The translations under genes and the position numbers were made by a program. From an uncultured Erysipelotrichaceae bacterium (GTDB lineage Bacteria > Bacillota_I > Bacilli_A > Erysipelotrichales > Erysipelotrichaceae): a stretch of DNA of 38,594 nt. The stretch lies in contig CADABS010000025.1 in assembly GCA_902786245.1 (NCBI GenBank), positions 1 through 38,594 on the forward strand, read 5' to 3'. This document shows positions 6,200 through 14,448 of the stretch, piece after piece (within the stretch, counting starts at the first letter, position 1; each line of letters opens with the position of its first letter). A model generated the notes under the pieces. The model saw only the letters and a list, made by a program, of their open reading frames with translations. It did not search any database and was not told the origin of the DNA.

Positions 6200-8866
6200 T
6201 TATTCGGGAAGCACGCAGCTGAAGGAATAGCTGCCCGAACCTTTTTCGTGCTTCGTTCCGTCCGGCAGGATGATTTCCGCCTTTGTGCAGGGCGGCACCG
6301 TCACCTGCATTGTGAAGGTGTTCCCTTCTTTCTGCCAGCTGCTTTCGATCGTTCCATATTCTGATTCGAACGACCTGGAAGCGGATGTCAGACGGCTGTC
6401 CATGACCGGCTGAATCCGGAAGGTCCGGTAGCCCGGAGAAGTCGGAGCCATGCCGCAGATATTGCGGAACATCCAGTCATCGACGCAGCCGAACGCGTAA
6501 TGGTTCAGACTGACCGCCATCGGCGATCCGTCCGGATTGCTGGTGATCCAGCTTTCCCAGATGGTTGTCGCACCATGGTCAACCTCATACAGCCATGACG
6601 GGCACTTGTCCTGGAAAAGAAGGTCATATGCCTGCTTCACATATCCGTTTTCGCACAGCGTATCGAGAATGACCGGTGTTCCGAGGAAACCCGTATCCAG
6701 GCATCCGCCGTTTTCATCGATCAGATGCAGTATTTCCCGCATAAAGGATTCTTTCAGTTCATCCGGCACCAGGCCGTAATGAAGCGGAATGATATAGGCG
6801 CCCATCACGGGTACCGGCATTCTGCCGTCTTTTGTGATGACCCCGTCCCGAAATGCCTGTTTCATCTTTTCCGCCATGTCCCGGTAATACACGGCGTTTT
6901 TTGTTTCTCCGAGGATTTCGGAAATTTCCGCGAAATTCTTCATCGAGATATACGCGTAGACTTCCGGAATGTACTTCTTGCCTTCCTTCATCGATTCCGT
7001 CATGGACTTTGTATCGGAAAGGCCGTTTTTTGTCCTGGACGGAATCAGCCACTCACCGTAATGGAAGCCCGTATTCCAGAGATATCTGTCTGTCTCTTTG
7101 GGAATCTTCCGGTCGCCGCGGTATTTCGAGGCACAGCGGATGATATAGTCGCACCATTTTTTCATCGTATCATACTGGACCCGGAGAACTTCCGTATTGC
7201 CGGTCTGCTCATACATGGCAAGCGGCACGAGAATGCACGCGTCGCCCCAGCCGGCCGGGCCGACACTTCCTTTCATTCCGCCGATGATTTTTAACATGGT
7301 CCCAAGATCCCTGTATGTCTGGTTTGTCGGAACAACCATCGGCACGGCACCGTCATCCATTTGGTCGCAGGTTACGTTTTTCAGCCATCTTTCCAGCAGG
7401 TCGGTCGTATCTTCGTTCTGCAGGGAGGTTGCCGCATAGATTCCGATATCGCCGGTCCATCCTGCCTTTTCTCTCTGCGGGCAGTCAGTCGGAATCGAAA
7501 TCATATTGGAGCGCTGCGACCACCGGGTGTTCTCATAAAGTCTCGTCAGACGCGCGTCGGAACATTCAAAGGTGCCGGTTTCTTCCTTGTCCGTTGAAAC
7601 TGCCACGGCAGTATAGTCATCCGGATCGACCGTATCAGGACCGCTGACCCGGATATAGCGGAAGCCATGGAAAGAGAACTTCGACTCATACACAGCTTCC
7701 TGCCCGTCGGAAATATAGACGACCTTCTGGTCGCATCCCTCGCCGACACCTGCCGTACCCAGGATATTATTGAAATAATTGCCTTCCTGATCCGGTGTTT
7801 CAAAATGTTCCAGGGTGACCGCAGTACCCTTCGGAGCATGGACCCTGAAGCGGACATGTCCGGCCATGTTCTGACCGAAATCGATGATATGCTCGCCTTT
7901 GGGGGAAACATAGGTTCTCTGCGCTCTGACTTCCTTTACGTTTCTGACCGGTCTGCCCGTCTGTACGGCAAGCGTTCTGACATCTTTTTTCAGCGCTTTG
8001 ACATTCTTCCAGCCGGCAGGTTCAAATGAAGGCGTATCCCAGCCGGGCTGTGCGAGATTGGCATCATACTGTTCGCCGGCAAACAGGTCGCTGAAACATA
8101 CCGGCCCTGTTGAACATTTCTCGCTTCCGTCGGAATATACGGCCACTGTTCTGCCGTCCTTCAGTTTTACTTCCAGCTGATACATCGCCGCATGCGGCTG
8201 TTTCAGGACCTTTTTGTTTATCGTGGCTGTCGGGCAGAAATACCAGCCGTCCGCCACGTACATGCCCAGGACATTTTCCCCCTGCCGCAGAAGACCTGTG
8301 ACATCGTACACCTGATAGCACAGATATTTCTCATATGACGTATACTCCGGTGCGAACAGTCTGTCATCCGCTCTGACACCGTTGAGCGATGCCTCATAAA
8401 TTCCGTGGCATGTCGCATAGAGCCGGGCGGAAACGATTTCGCCGCCGATGGAAAAGCTTCTTCTGAACATGGTCGGGGCAGCCTGTCTGCCAAAGCCTTT
8501 TTCCCGTTTCGCGGGTGCCTGCGGTGCTTCGATCCAGACCGCCTTCCAGTCTTCCGGCACGAGGAACGCCGTTTCAAACCAGGCCGACTCTGATGCCGTA
8601 CTGCCATGATTGTCCTGAACGGTTACTGTCCATGTATAGCGGGTGCGCGATTTCAGCGGAATACCCTGATACGGAATGAAGGCGCATTCGCCGCTTTCCC
8701 GTTCTCCCGTATCCCAGACGGTGTTCTCCCCGTCTTTCAGTACAAGCCGGTACGATGTCTGTACCGTGTCATTTTCGCCACTCTGCAGTTTCCAGGAAAA
8801 ATACGGTTTTGTGTCAATGCCGAGAAGTTCTTTCTGACGGTTTGTTTTCAGATCATACAGTTTCAT
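6200..8866 (-). CDS. Alpha-L-rhamnosidase, GH78 family
   Basis: An 888-residue glycoside hydrolase that removes terminal alpha-L-rhamnose from plant glycosides or polysaccharides. Layout follows GH78: N-terminal beta-sandwich domains (residues 1 to about 340), the (alpha/alpha)6 catalytic barrel, and a C-terminal beta domain. The signature DCPQREKAGWTGD (near residues 459-471) carries the acidic residues that correspond to the catalytic and substrate-binding Asp/Glu of known GH78 enzymes; a second conserved Glu is in TTIWESW (near 771). There is no signal peptide, so the enzyme acts in the cytoplasm on imported glycosides. GGAGG precedes the ATG. The AraC gene read divergently next door is the likely regulator. 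Confidence 0.93.
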   Translation of the reverse strand: MKLYDLKTNRQKELLGIDTKPYFSWKLQSGENDTVQTSYRLVLKDGENTVWDTGERESGECAFIPYQGIPLKSRTRYTWTVTVQDNHGSTASESAWFETAFLVPEDWKAVWIEAPQAPAKREKGFGRQAAPTMFRRSFSIGGEIVSARLYATCHGIYEASLNGVRADDRLFAPEYTSYEKYLCYQVYDVTGLLRQGENVLGMYVADGWYFCPTATINKKVLKQPHAAMYQLEVKLKDGRTVAVYSDGSEKCSTGPVCFSDLFAGEQYDANLAQPGWDTPSFEPAGWKNVKALKKDVRTLAVQTGRPVRNVKEVRAQRTYVSPKGEHIIDFGQNMAGHVRFRVHAPKGTAVTLEHFETPDQEGNYFNNILGTAGVGEGCDQKVVYISDGQEAVYESKFSFHGFRYIRVSGPDTVDPDDYTAVAVSTDKEETGTFECSDARLTRLYENTRWSQRSNMISIPTDCPQREKAGWTGDIGIYAATSLQNEDTTDLLERWLKNVTCDQMDDGAVPMVVPTNQTYRDLGTMLKIIGGMKGSVGPAGWGDACILVPLAMYEQTGNTEVLRVQYDTMKKWCDYIIRCASKYRGDRKIPKETDRYLWNTGFHYGEWLIPSRTKNGLSDTKSMTESMKEGKKYIPEVYAYISMKNFAEISEILGETKNAVYYRDMAEKMKQAFRDGVITKDGRMPVPVMGAYIIPLHYGLVPDELKESFMREILHLIDENGGCLDTGFLGTPVILDTLCENGYVKQAYDLLFQDKCPSWLYEVDHGATTIWESWITSNPDGSPMAVSLNHYAFGCVDDWMFRNICGMAPTSPGYRTFRIQPVMDSRLTSASRSFESEYGTIESSWQKEGNTFTMQVTVPPCTKAEIILPDGTKHEKGSGSYSFSCVLPE

Positions 8867-8999
8867 TTCTGCCTCCTGCTGTATTTTGAATGATATTGCG
8901 GTTATTGATGCTTTGTTCTATTCTTAGTATAGCTGTATAAAAAAGGCATTTTAATGAATAAATGTGCGCAAATAATTGCACAATCTTGCGGTGAACTGT
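8867..8999. promoter_or_regulatory. Divergent control region between rhamnosidase and AraC genes
   Basis: On the minus strand a TATACT -10 box with a weak TTAAAA -35 box, 17 bases apart, would serve the rhamnosidase. An imperfect palindrome (TGTGC-GCAA/TTGCACA, near 8963-8983) lies on the other side and could be an AraC-type operator. No strong plus-strand promoter was recognised. Confidence 0.4.
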
Positions 9000-9980
9000 A
9001 TGTTTGAAAAATATCCCATGAACCATTATGAATTCTCTGATCATGCCGGCGGAATCGAACAGTATGAACAGACGGTGAAAATGACGCCGGAGGAAACCGA
9101 AAACTACGCCCTGATCATCAACGCTGATTACCGGCTCCAGGGATATGTGGACGTGCTGCGTTTTTTTCCTTCGCCAGACGACGCCTTCCGCCGCGGTTAT
9201 CACCTGCAGTCTTTTTCCCGCATGTATTCCAACGCGGAATACTATACCAGCCGGACCGGCTCGCCTTCCTTTCTGATTCTGTATACGATTGCCGGCGGCG
9301 GAATTCTTACCTACGGCGGAAACACGTACCGGCTGAAAGAAGGCGACCTCTTCTGGATCGACTGCGGACAGCCGCATACATACCGGACCGACGGACCGTT
9401 CTGGGACCATACGGATATGCATATCAGCGGAGCAGGCGTACAGACGCTGTATGAGGAATTCTCTGCCGGCAGCCATTGTGTGCTGCGGGCCGGACAGATT
9501 CCCTTTCTCACGGGCGATACGGAAGCGGTCCTTGACGCGTATTCCACACCTGCTTCCCACCGGACGATGCGGACGGCCCACTGCATTGAAACCCTGCTGT
9601 ACCATCTGATCCTTGCGGCGGATGAGACACTGAACAGGCAGCCGCAGAAAACCGTTCTCCTGCAGAATCTGATCGCGTACATGCACGAGCACTTCCGTGA
9701 ACCGCTGACAATGGACGCTCTTTCGGACCTGTGCGGCTTAAGCAAATACCATTTATCCAGAGAGTTCTGTAAGCTCACCGGCTTTCCGCCGATCGAATAT
9801 CTGATCCGCCTGCGCCTGGAAGAAGCCCGCGTCCTTTTGGCCGGTTCTGCCCTGCCGGTCTGTGAAATTGCCCGCCTCTCAGGCATTGAAAACGAAGCAT
9901 ATTTTTCCCGTCTGTTCCATCAGCGCATGCATATGACACCCGGCGCATACAGGAAACAGACGGCCGGCAAGAAGGAGTAA
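9000..9980 (+). CDS. AraC family transcriptional regulator
   Basis: A 326-residue regulator with an N-terminal cupin sugar-sensing domain (residues about 60-170, including EGDLFWIDCGQPHTY) and a C-terminal pair of HTH motifs (about 225-320, with DALSDLCGLSKYHLSREF and the family end MTPGAYRK). The start is placed at the ATG at 9000, after GCGGTG; a TTG at 8976 in the same frame has no ribosome site. It is divergent from the GH78 gene, the usual arrangement for a local activator of sugar-glycoside use; that it responds to rhamnose is inference. Confidence 0.88.
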   Translation: MFEKYPMNHYEFSDHAGGIEQYEQTVKMTPEETENYALIINADYRLQGYVDVLRFFPSPDDAFRRGYHLQSFSRMYSNAEYYTSRTGSPSFLILYTIAGGGILTYGGNTYRLKEGDLFWIDCGQPHTYRTDGPFWDHTDMHISGAGVQTLYEEFSAGSHCVLRAGQIPFLTGDTEAVLDAYSTPASHRTMRTAHCIETLLYHLILAADETLNRQPQKTVLLQNLIAYMHEHFREPLTMDALSDLCGLSKYHLSREFCKLTGFPPIEYLIRLRLEEARVLLAGSALPVCEIARLSGIENEAYFSRLFHQRMHMTPGAYRKQTAGKKE

Positions 9981-9984
9981 AGCG

Positions 9985-10033
9985 AAAAAAAGAACCGGAA
10001 TCTGTACTGACTGCACAGACACCGGTCTTTTTT
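9985..10033. terminator. Two-way terminator between AraC and rubredoxin genes
   Basis: Long interrupted stem (AGA-CCGG-TCTGT against ACAGA-CCGG-TCT) with a T run on the plus side and an A run that gives T on the minus side. Confidence 0.75.
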
Positions 10034-10042
10034 CACTGTTCT

Positions 10043-10198
10043 TTATTCCTTTGTGAATGCATCTTTGCCAAGACCGCAGACCGGGCATGCCCAGTCTTCC
10101 GGCAGATCTTCAAATGCTGTGCCGGGTGCGATTCCGTTGTCCGGATCGCCGACTGCGGGATCATATTCATATCCGCACGGGCAAATGTATTTATCCAT
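10043..10198 (-). CDS. Rubredoxin with an unusual CxC first iron-binding motif
   Basis: A 51-residue rubredoxin, a small one-iron electron carrier. It begins [14 protein letters not shown], continues with the family [11 protein letters not shown] and EDLPEDW, and ends with the second knuckle CPVCGLGKD. The first knuckle reads C-P-C-G (Cys6 and Cys8) where most rubredoxins have C-x-x-C-G; the four cysteines are otherwise in place. GGAGG lies eight bases before the ATG. It follows the histidine kinase gene by 21 bases, so it is probably the last gene of the two-component operon. Electron partners are not in this window. Confidence 0.93.
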   Translation of the reverse strand: MDKYICPCGYEYDPAVGDPDNGIAPGTAFEDLPEDWACPVCGLGKDAFTKE

Positions 10199-10219
10199 TG
10201 AAATGTCCTCCTGCACACA

Positions 10220-12109
10220 TCATACCATATCCGCATACGGCAGAACCATTTCTGCTTTGAAGAAGTCGCCGTCAACGGTCAGCCGCAGGCTTCCGTTCAT
10301 GATCTCCATCAGGCTTCTGGCAATATTCAGGCCCAGCCCGCTTCCTTCGGTTGTTCTTGAGCGGTCACCCCGCACAAATCTTTCCATCAGTTCCTCGGCG
10401 CTGATATTGAGCTGCTGTGAGGATATGTTCTTGACAGCGATGCATACCGTATCATTATGCCGGGAGGCATCGAGATAGAGACGGGTGCCGGGCAGTGCAT
10501 ATTTGACGCAGTTGGAAAGCAGATTGGAGAGTACCCGCCACAGCAGGATACCGTCCGCCAGAACATGCCCGGCGTCTTCCTGTATATTCACCACCGGTGT
10601 CAGCCGGGCTTTTTCCAGTTTTTCCTGGTATTCCGCCAGAGCCTGTTCAAACATCTCCCGGACGCTGACGGGCTGCAGCGAAGCACTGATATTGCCGGTG
10701 GACGCCTTGGATGCCTCGATCAGGTCTTCAGTCAGTTTTTTCAGTCTGTCCGCATTACGGGCAAGGGTCTGCAGGTACTGCTGTCCTTCTTTTTCAGTAT
10801 GTTCTTTCTGCAGAAGATCCGTATAGTTGATGATCGATGTCAGCGGGGTTCTGATATCATGCGATACATTGGTGATCAGTTCCGTCTTGAGATGTTCCGA
10901 CTTCATCTGTTTTTCCACTGCCAGCTGAACACCGTCCGCGATACTGTTCAGGTTTCCGGCATGTTTCTTCAGATCCGGAATCATCCATTTCATGGACTGT
11001 TCCGGAATTCTGTATCCGGTATTTCCTGCCGCAATCGCCGCTGCTGCGTCTGCCAGTTTTCTGCACTGTACGGTCTGAAACATCATTGCCAGAACCGCAA
11101 TAACATCTGTACACGCCGCAAAGAGCAGAATCTCTTCTTCATAGGAGAAGATGCCTGCCAGATTGACTGCAAGCAGCGCTGTCAGAATGGCTGCGGTTTT
11201 CGGTATGAGCGGTATTTCTCTGACCAGACCGTACAGGAACACACAGATTCTTCCGAGGATACTGGTCTGCCAGAACATACGTGCTTTGAGCCGCCGGACA
11301 TAAGAGAGCAGAACGGCCAGACACAGACAGAACAGGACTGATCCCATGGCTGCCGTGCAGTATATCGCCGTGAGGCCGGAATACTCATAGAGATAGCTGA
11401 TGCCTTCCCGCATCACAAGCGCTGTGGCAGCTGATGCCCCCAGGAGCGCAGCCAGCAGTACTTCCCCGGGAAGTCTGTCCGGAAACGGATAGAGGTATAT
11501 TTCTTCTCTTTCACTGGTATGTCCGGTGCAGATGCACAGCAAAATCAGAATGATCAGTTCCAGCAGGACTCCGCCGATCAGGACCGCTGTCAGTGTTTTC
11601 CGGATGGAGTAAAAGGTGTGAAACATTGAATAGCTGATTCTGAAATCTTCGTCATGGGCAATGGTTTCATCCGTTGTCAGAATGATCCGGTCGCCATGGA
11701 CAAGCTGACGCGGACCGTGGAAGTGATACAGCGATCCGTCATCCGACACTGCAAAGACCGTCTCACCGTTTTTCTCATGATCTCCGCTTTCGCTGTAGCT
11801 GTATTCTGCGGTATAGCGGTCTTTCTGCATATCATAGATTTCATAGACTGCTGTGGACAGACAGGAATCATCCAGCTGCACATCCATTGTACTGAGCGTA
11901 TCATTCTGAACACCGGTGCGGACCAGATCTGCCAGCCGGTACAGTCTGCCGGTATAATAATGGGTATCGTAATAGGTTATATCATCACTGAACAAATACT
12001 CCCCAAGGAACAGAGCACCGGCACCGGCCCAGATCAAAGCAGCGGCAGTGACTGCGGCAGTTGCCCACAGGATCAGTTTGAACAATGCATTGGTTTTCAG
12101 TTTTTTCAT
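10220..12109 (-). CDS. Sensor histidine kinase with multi-pass N-terminus
   Basis: A 629-residue membrane sensor kinase. A first membrane helix (about residues 8-30) and an outer domain of about 120 residues precede a cluster of five or so membrane helices (about 165-340). The cytoplasmic kinase then shows the phosphorylated His in NVSHDIRTPLTS (near 420), the N box NLLSNCVKYA (near 540) and the G2 box GSGLGLNIARSL (near 598). The ATG at 12109 overlaps the response-regulator stop as ATGA, with GGAG upstream. Kinase style is that of VanS-type partners. The signal is unknown; the outer domain and lipid-side helices suggest an envelope cue. Confidence 0.9.
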   Translation of the reverse strand: MKKLKTNALFKLILWATAAVTAAALIWAGAGALFLGEYLFSDDITYYDTHYYTGRLYRLADLVRTGVQNDTLSTMDVQLDDSCLSTAVYEIYDMQKDRYTAEYSYSESGDHEKNGETVFAVSDDGSLYHFHGPRQLVHGDRIILTTDETIAHDEDFRISYSMFHTFYSIRKTLTAVLIGGVLLELIILILLCICTGHTSEREEIYLYPFPDRLPGEVLLAALLGASAATALVMREGISYLYEYSGLTAIYCTAAMGSVLFCLCLAVLLSYVRRLKARMFWQTSILGRICVFLYGLVREIPLIPKTAAILTALLAVNLAGIFSYEEEILLFAACTDVIAVLAMMFQTVQCRKLADAAAAIAAGNTGYRIPEQSMKWMIPDLKKHAGNLNSIADGVQLAVEKQMKSEHLKTELITNVSHDIRTPLTSIINYTDLLQKEHTEKEGQQYLQTLARNADRLKKLTEDLIEASKASTGNISASLQPVSVREMFEQALAEYQEKLEKARLTPVVNIQEDAGHVLADGILLWRVLSNLLSNCVKYALPGTRLYLDASRHNDTVCIAVKNISSQQLNISAEELMERFVRGDRSRTTEGSGLGLNIARSLMEIMNGSLRLTVDGDFFKAEMVLPYADMV

Positions 12110-12798
12110 GACAGTTTCTCCATTTTGTATCCCTGTCCCCAAATGACCTTGATATATCTCGGTGAAGAGGGATCGATCTCGATTTTTTCGCGGAGATGGC
12201 GGATATGCACGGCTACCGTTCCTTCATTGCCGAGCGGCTTCTCTTTCCATACCTGTTCATAGATTTCCATCGAGGAATAGACTTTTCCCGGGGTTTCCAT
12301 AAACAGTTTCAGGATGCCGTATTCCATCGGTGTCAGGCTGACTTCTTCCCCATCCAGAAATACCTGGCGGGCATTGTCGTCCAGTTCGATGCCGCCGTTG
12401 CGCAGACGCTGCGGGGAAACGGACTGTCCGCCCAGAAACATATACCGGCGCAGCTGTGAACGCACTCTTGCGACAACTTCCGCCGGATTGAACGGCTTGG
12501 TAATATAATCATCCGCCCCGACATTCAGTCCGAGGATCTTGTCTCCGTCTTCGCTTTTCGCAGTCAGAAGAATAATCGGTACATTGAACTCTTCTCTGAG
12601 CTTTGCGGTTGCGGTGATTCCGTCCATTTTCGGCATCATGATGTCCATCAGGATCAGATCAATCTTTTCTCTGTGCAGGATATCCAGTGCCTGCAGGCCG
12701 TCATGTGCAGTAAGTATGCTGTATGGTTCTGATGACAGATAGATCTTCAGTGCACTGCAGATATCTCTGTCATCGTCAACGATCAGTACAGTCGGCAT
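12106..12798 (-). CDS. OmpR/PhoB family response regulator (VanR-like)
   Basis: A 230-residue response regulator. The receiver domain (1-120) has the acidic pocket VDDD, the phospho-accepting Asp in LMDIMMPKMDG (near 52), Thr in LLTAKSE, and Lys in ITKPF. The winged-helix DNA-binding domain (about 135-228) has TPMEYGILKLF and ends VIWGQGYKME. It is coupled to the kinase. GGAGG precedes the start. A direct repeat in its promoter region could be its own binding site. Confidence 0.93.
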   Translation of the reverse strand: MPTVLIVDDDRDICSALKIYLSSEPYSILTAHDGLQALDILHREKIDLILMDIMMPKMDGITATAKLREEFNVPIILLTAKSEDGDKILGLNVGADDYITKPFNPAEVVARVRSQLRRYMFLGGQSVSPQRLRNGGIELDDNARQVFLDGEEVSLTPMEYGILKLFMETPGKVYSSMEIYEQVWKEKPLGNEGTVAVHIRHLREKIEIDPSSPRYIKVIWGQGYKMEKLS

Positions 12799-12822
12799 AT
12801 TCTTCCTTCCTCCTTCATGTCT

Positions 12823-12870
12823 ATTGTAAAAGAATGCCTGTTTAAGATAAAAGCGTGTATACGTTTAAGA
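12823..12870 (-). promoter_or_regulatory. Promoter region of the two-component operon with direct repeats
   Basis: A minus-strand TACAAT (-10, 12823-12828) lacks a good -35 box. Instead the sequence TCTTAAAC occurs twice (12840-12847 and 12863-12870), 23 bases apart, the nearer copy next to the expected -35 position. OmpR-family regulators bind such direct repeats; autoregulation is inferred. Confidence 0.4.
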
Positions 12871-12878
12871 ATTCATTA

Positions 12879-12899
12879 AAAAAGCCATCCTGCGATGGC
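12879..12899 (-). terminator. Terminator of the SSB-like/YciI-like operon
   Basis: Minus-strand GCCATC, loop GCAG, GATGGC, then TTTTTT, 13 bases after the YciI-like stop. Confidence 0.85.
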
Positions 12900-12912
12900 C
12901 CTGATGCATTGT

Positions 12913-13209
12913 TTATCCGGTGTATTTTTCACCATTGACAAGGACGACATTCATCGTTTCGATCTCAACGGTTTCCCAGACCTTTTCAGCGATGTACGGT
13001 TCGCTCTGCAGATAGGCATCCAGAGCCTGGCGGTCAGCGAATTCCATGACCATGACAGAGCCTTTCATTTTTCCTTCTTCATCGAGCAGACCGCCGGCAC
13101 AGATGACTTTGCCATTGATCTTTGCCATGTTTTCGAGATGTCTCGGACGTACTTCCATTCTCTTTTCGAGCCTGCCTGCGCCATCCAGCGCTCTGATTAC
13201 AAACTGCAT
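12913..13209 (-). CDS. YciI-like protein
   Basis: A 98-residue alpha/beta protein of the YciI/dimeric ferredoxin-like fold. Family features visible are the R-x-x-H-L stretch RPRHLENM, the central GKVICAGGLLDEEGKMKGS, and EFADRQALDAYLQSEPY. The enzymatic role of YciI proteins is poorly defined. The ATG at 13209 has AAAGGA upstream and lies 13 bases after the SSB-like gene, so they share a transcript. Confidence 0.85.
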   Translation of the reverse strand: MQFVIRALDGAGRLEKRMEVRPRHLENMAKINGKVICAGGLLDEEGKMKGSVMVMEFADRQALDAYLQSEPYIAEKVWETVEIETMNVVLVNGEKYTG

Positions 13210-13222
13210 TCTGATTTCCTTT

Positions 13223-13894
13223 CTACCAGCGGTCGGTGCCGTTGTCACTGCTTTCGAATGCCGGGGCAATGAGATCATCCCAGGCGCTGTTCTTCGGCAG
13301 AAGATCGTCTTCCTCTTCCGGCAGAACCGGTTCTGTTTCGGGTTCCGGCAGTTCTTCTTCCGGTTCCGGCAGTTCTTCTTCCGGTTCGCTCCAGGCAGAA
13401 TAGCTCTTCTTCTGCGGTACCAGTCCGTCATTGGCAAAACGGCGTCTCTTGCGTCCGAGCAGGAACTGTCCGGTAACGGTAATGGTCAGTTCATCTCTGC
13501 GTTCGATGCCGTCCGCAGACGGGTTTCTGCGGATATATGCCCGGCCTTCGATCAGAACTCTGTCGCCGGCATTGAAATTGTATACCTCATCCGCCCGCCA
13601 GTCTCTTGCCGCGAAGCTGATGACATCGTAAGAATCTTCCGGTGTATGCGAATAGTAGCTGACTCTGCTGTTTGTCTCGTTCAGCAGCACCCCGATCTTG
13701 CGGTTGCAGCCGCGGACCGTGATCTTGCCGAAAGCCATTTTCCTGTCGCCGCTGGCGCCGAGATCCGACCGCAGTCTTGCCTCGCCGCCTTCTTCGATCG
13801 TACCAATCATTGTGACATGATAGCAGATGACTTCCCCTTCTTTATCCCTGATTGACTCAAACGAAAAATAATCCTTAAAGCGTTTCTGTTCCAT
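13223..13894 (-). CDS. SSB-like OB-fold protein with acidic tail
   Basis: A 223-residue protein. Residues about 1-155 resemble a single-stranded DNA-binding OB fold, longer than the usual 110 (see GKITVRG, NFNAGDRVLIEGRAYIRR, DELTITVTGQF). The remainder is a low-complexity acidic region with a tandem PEEELPE repeat and then NSAWDDLIAP near the end. It lacks the D-D-D-I-P-F end of housekeeping SSB. A strong promoter and a 16-bp perfect palindrome lie upstream. Single-stranded DNA binding is inferred; it could serve another nucleic acid. Confidence 0.65.
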   Translation of the reverse strand: MEQKRFKDYFSFESIRDKEGEVICYHVTMIGTIEEGGEARLRSDLGASGDRKMAFGKITVRGCNRKIGVLLNETNSRVSYYSHTPEDSYDVISFAARDWRADEVYNFNAGDRVLIEGRAYIRRNPSADGIERRDELTITVTGQFLLGRKRRRFANDGLVPQKKSYSAWSEPEEELPEPEEELPEPETEPVLPEEEDDLLPKNSAWDDLIAPAFESSDNGTDRW

Positions 13895-13933
13895 ATATAC
13901 TCCTGAATGGTGAAAATGAATACCTTCTCCACT

Positions 13934-13962
13934 ATCTTATCTGCTGCCTTTGTGCTTGTCAA
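13934..13962 (-). promoter_or_regulatory. Promoter of the SSB-like operon
   Basis: Minus-strand TTGACA (13957-13962), 17-base spacer, TAAGAT (13934-13939). The -35 box is perfect. Confidence 0.75.
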
Positions 13963-13977
13963 AGCGTTTAAACGCTT
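13962..13977. promoter_or_regulatory. 16-bp perfect palindrome upstream of the -35 box
   Basis: AAGCGTTTAAACGCTT is a perfect palindrome abutting the TTGACA box of the SSB-like gene. Size and place fit an operator for a dimeric regulator. Confidence 0.65.
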
Positions 13978-14013
13978 CTTCATGGAACTGTACTGCATAC
14001 CGTGCAAAACGAC

Positions 14014-14035
14014 AAAAAAGAGGCCGCAGCCTCTT
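14014..14035 (-). terminator. Terminator of the acidic repeat protein gene
   Basis: Minus-strand AGAGGC, loop TGCG, GCCTCT, then TTTTTT, directly after the stop codon. Confidence 0.85.
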
Positions 14036-14038
14036 CGC

Positions 14039-14350
14039 TCATTCGTGTTTTTCCTCTTCCGGATCGCCTTCCATGGCGGCCAGATCCGCGAAAGGGTCCG
14101 GTTCCTCTTCTTCTGCAGACGTCTGCTTCACGACGGGAATTTCCGGAATCTCTTCGCTGTCTTCCTCCATCGCCGCAAGATCTGCAAACGGATCAGGTTC
14201 CTCTTCTTCTGTATTCAGTCCGTGAACGAATTCTTCGTATTCAGGTGTATATCTGGTTTCCGGCGCTTCCGGTTCTCCGGCAGGTTCAAATGCCTGGGCC
14301 TGGGTTTCTTCCTCTTCCTTACTGAACAATCTGCGGATTTTATCAAACAT
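14039..14350 (-). CDS. Small acidic protein with a duplicated EEEEPDPFADLAAME motif
   Basis: A 103-residue protein of unknown function. It opens with a basic amphipathic stretch (MFDKIRRLFSK) and is otherwise acidic and probably disordered. The 15-residue motif EEEEPDPFADLAAME occurs twice in the C-terminal half, at about residues 47-61 and 83-97. The start is the ATG at 14350, with GGGGGA eight bases upstream; earlier Met codons are too close to that site or lack one. It is a monocistronic unit next to the SSB-like operon. No family is recognised. Confidence 0.7.
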   Translation of the reverse strand: MFDKIRRLFSKEEEETQAQAFEPAGEPEAPETRYTPEYEEFVHGLNTEEEEPDPFADLAAMEEDSEEIPEIPVVKQTSAEEEEPDPFADLAAMEGDPEEEKHE

Positions 14351-14434
14351 ATGCAGCATCCCCCGTTTCATTCATTTTAGCATGTTCAGCAGGTTTTGAT
14401 TCAATATGTTCTTTTTCACCGTCCTGCGGATTCT

Positions 14435-14442
14435 GCTATGAT
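14435..14442 (+). promoter_or_regulatory. Extended -10 promoter placed for a leaderless Nudix mRNA
   Basis: TGCTATGAT (an extended -10 element) ends 6 bases before the GTG start, so transcription should begin at or next to the start codon. The -35 region (TTTTCA) is weak. No Shine-Dalgarno sequence is present. Confidence 0.5.
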
Positions 14443-14448
14443 ATCTCT

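Noticed and set aside
8976-8999. TTG start for the AraC gene
   Set aside because: No ribosome site before it; the ATG at 9000 follows GCGGTG and gives a normal family start.
10457-11341. Long plus-strand frame opposite the histidine kinase
   Set aside because: Antisense to conserved kinase motifs; no start signal or domain.
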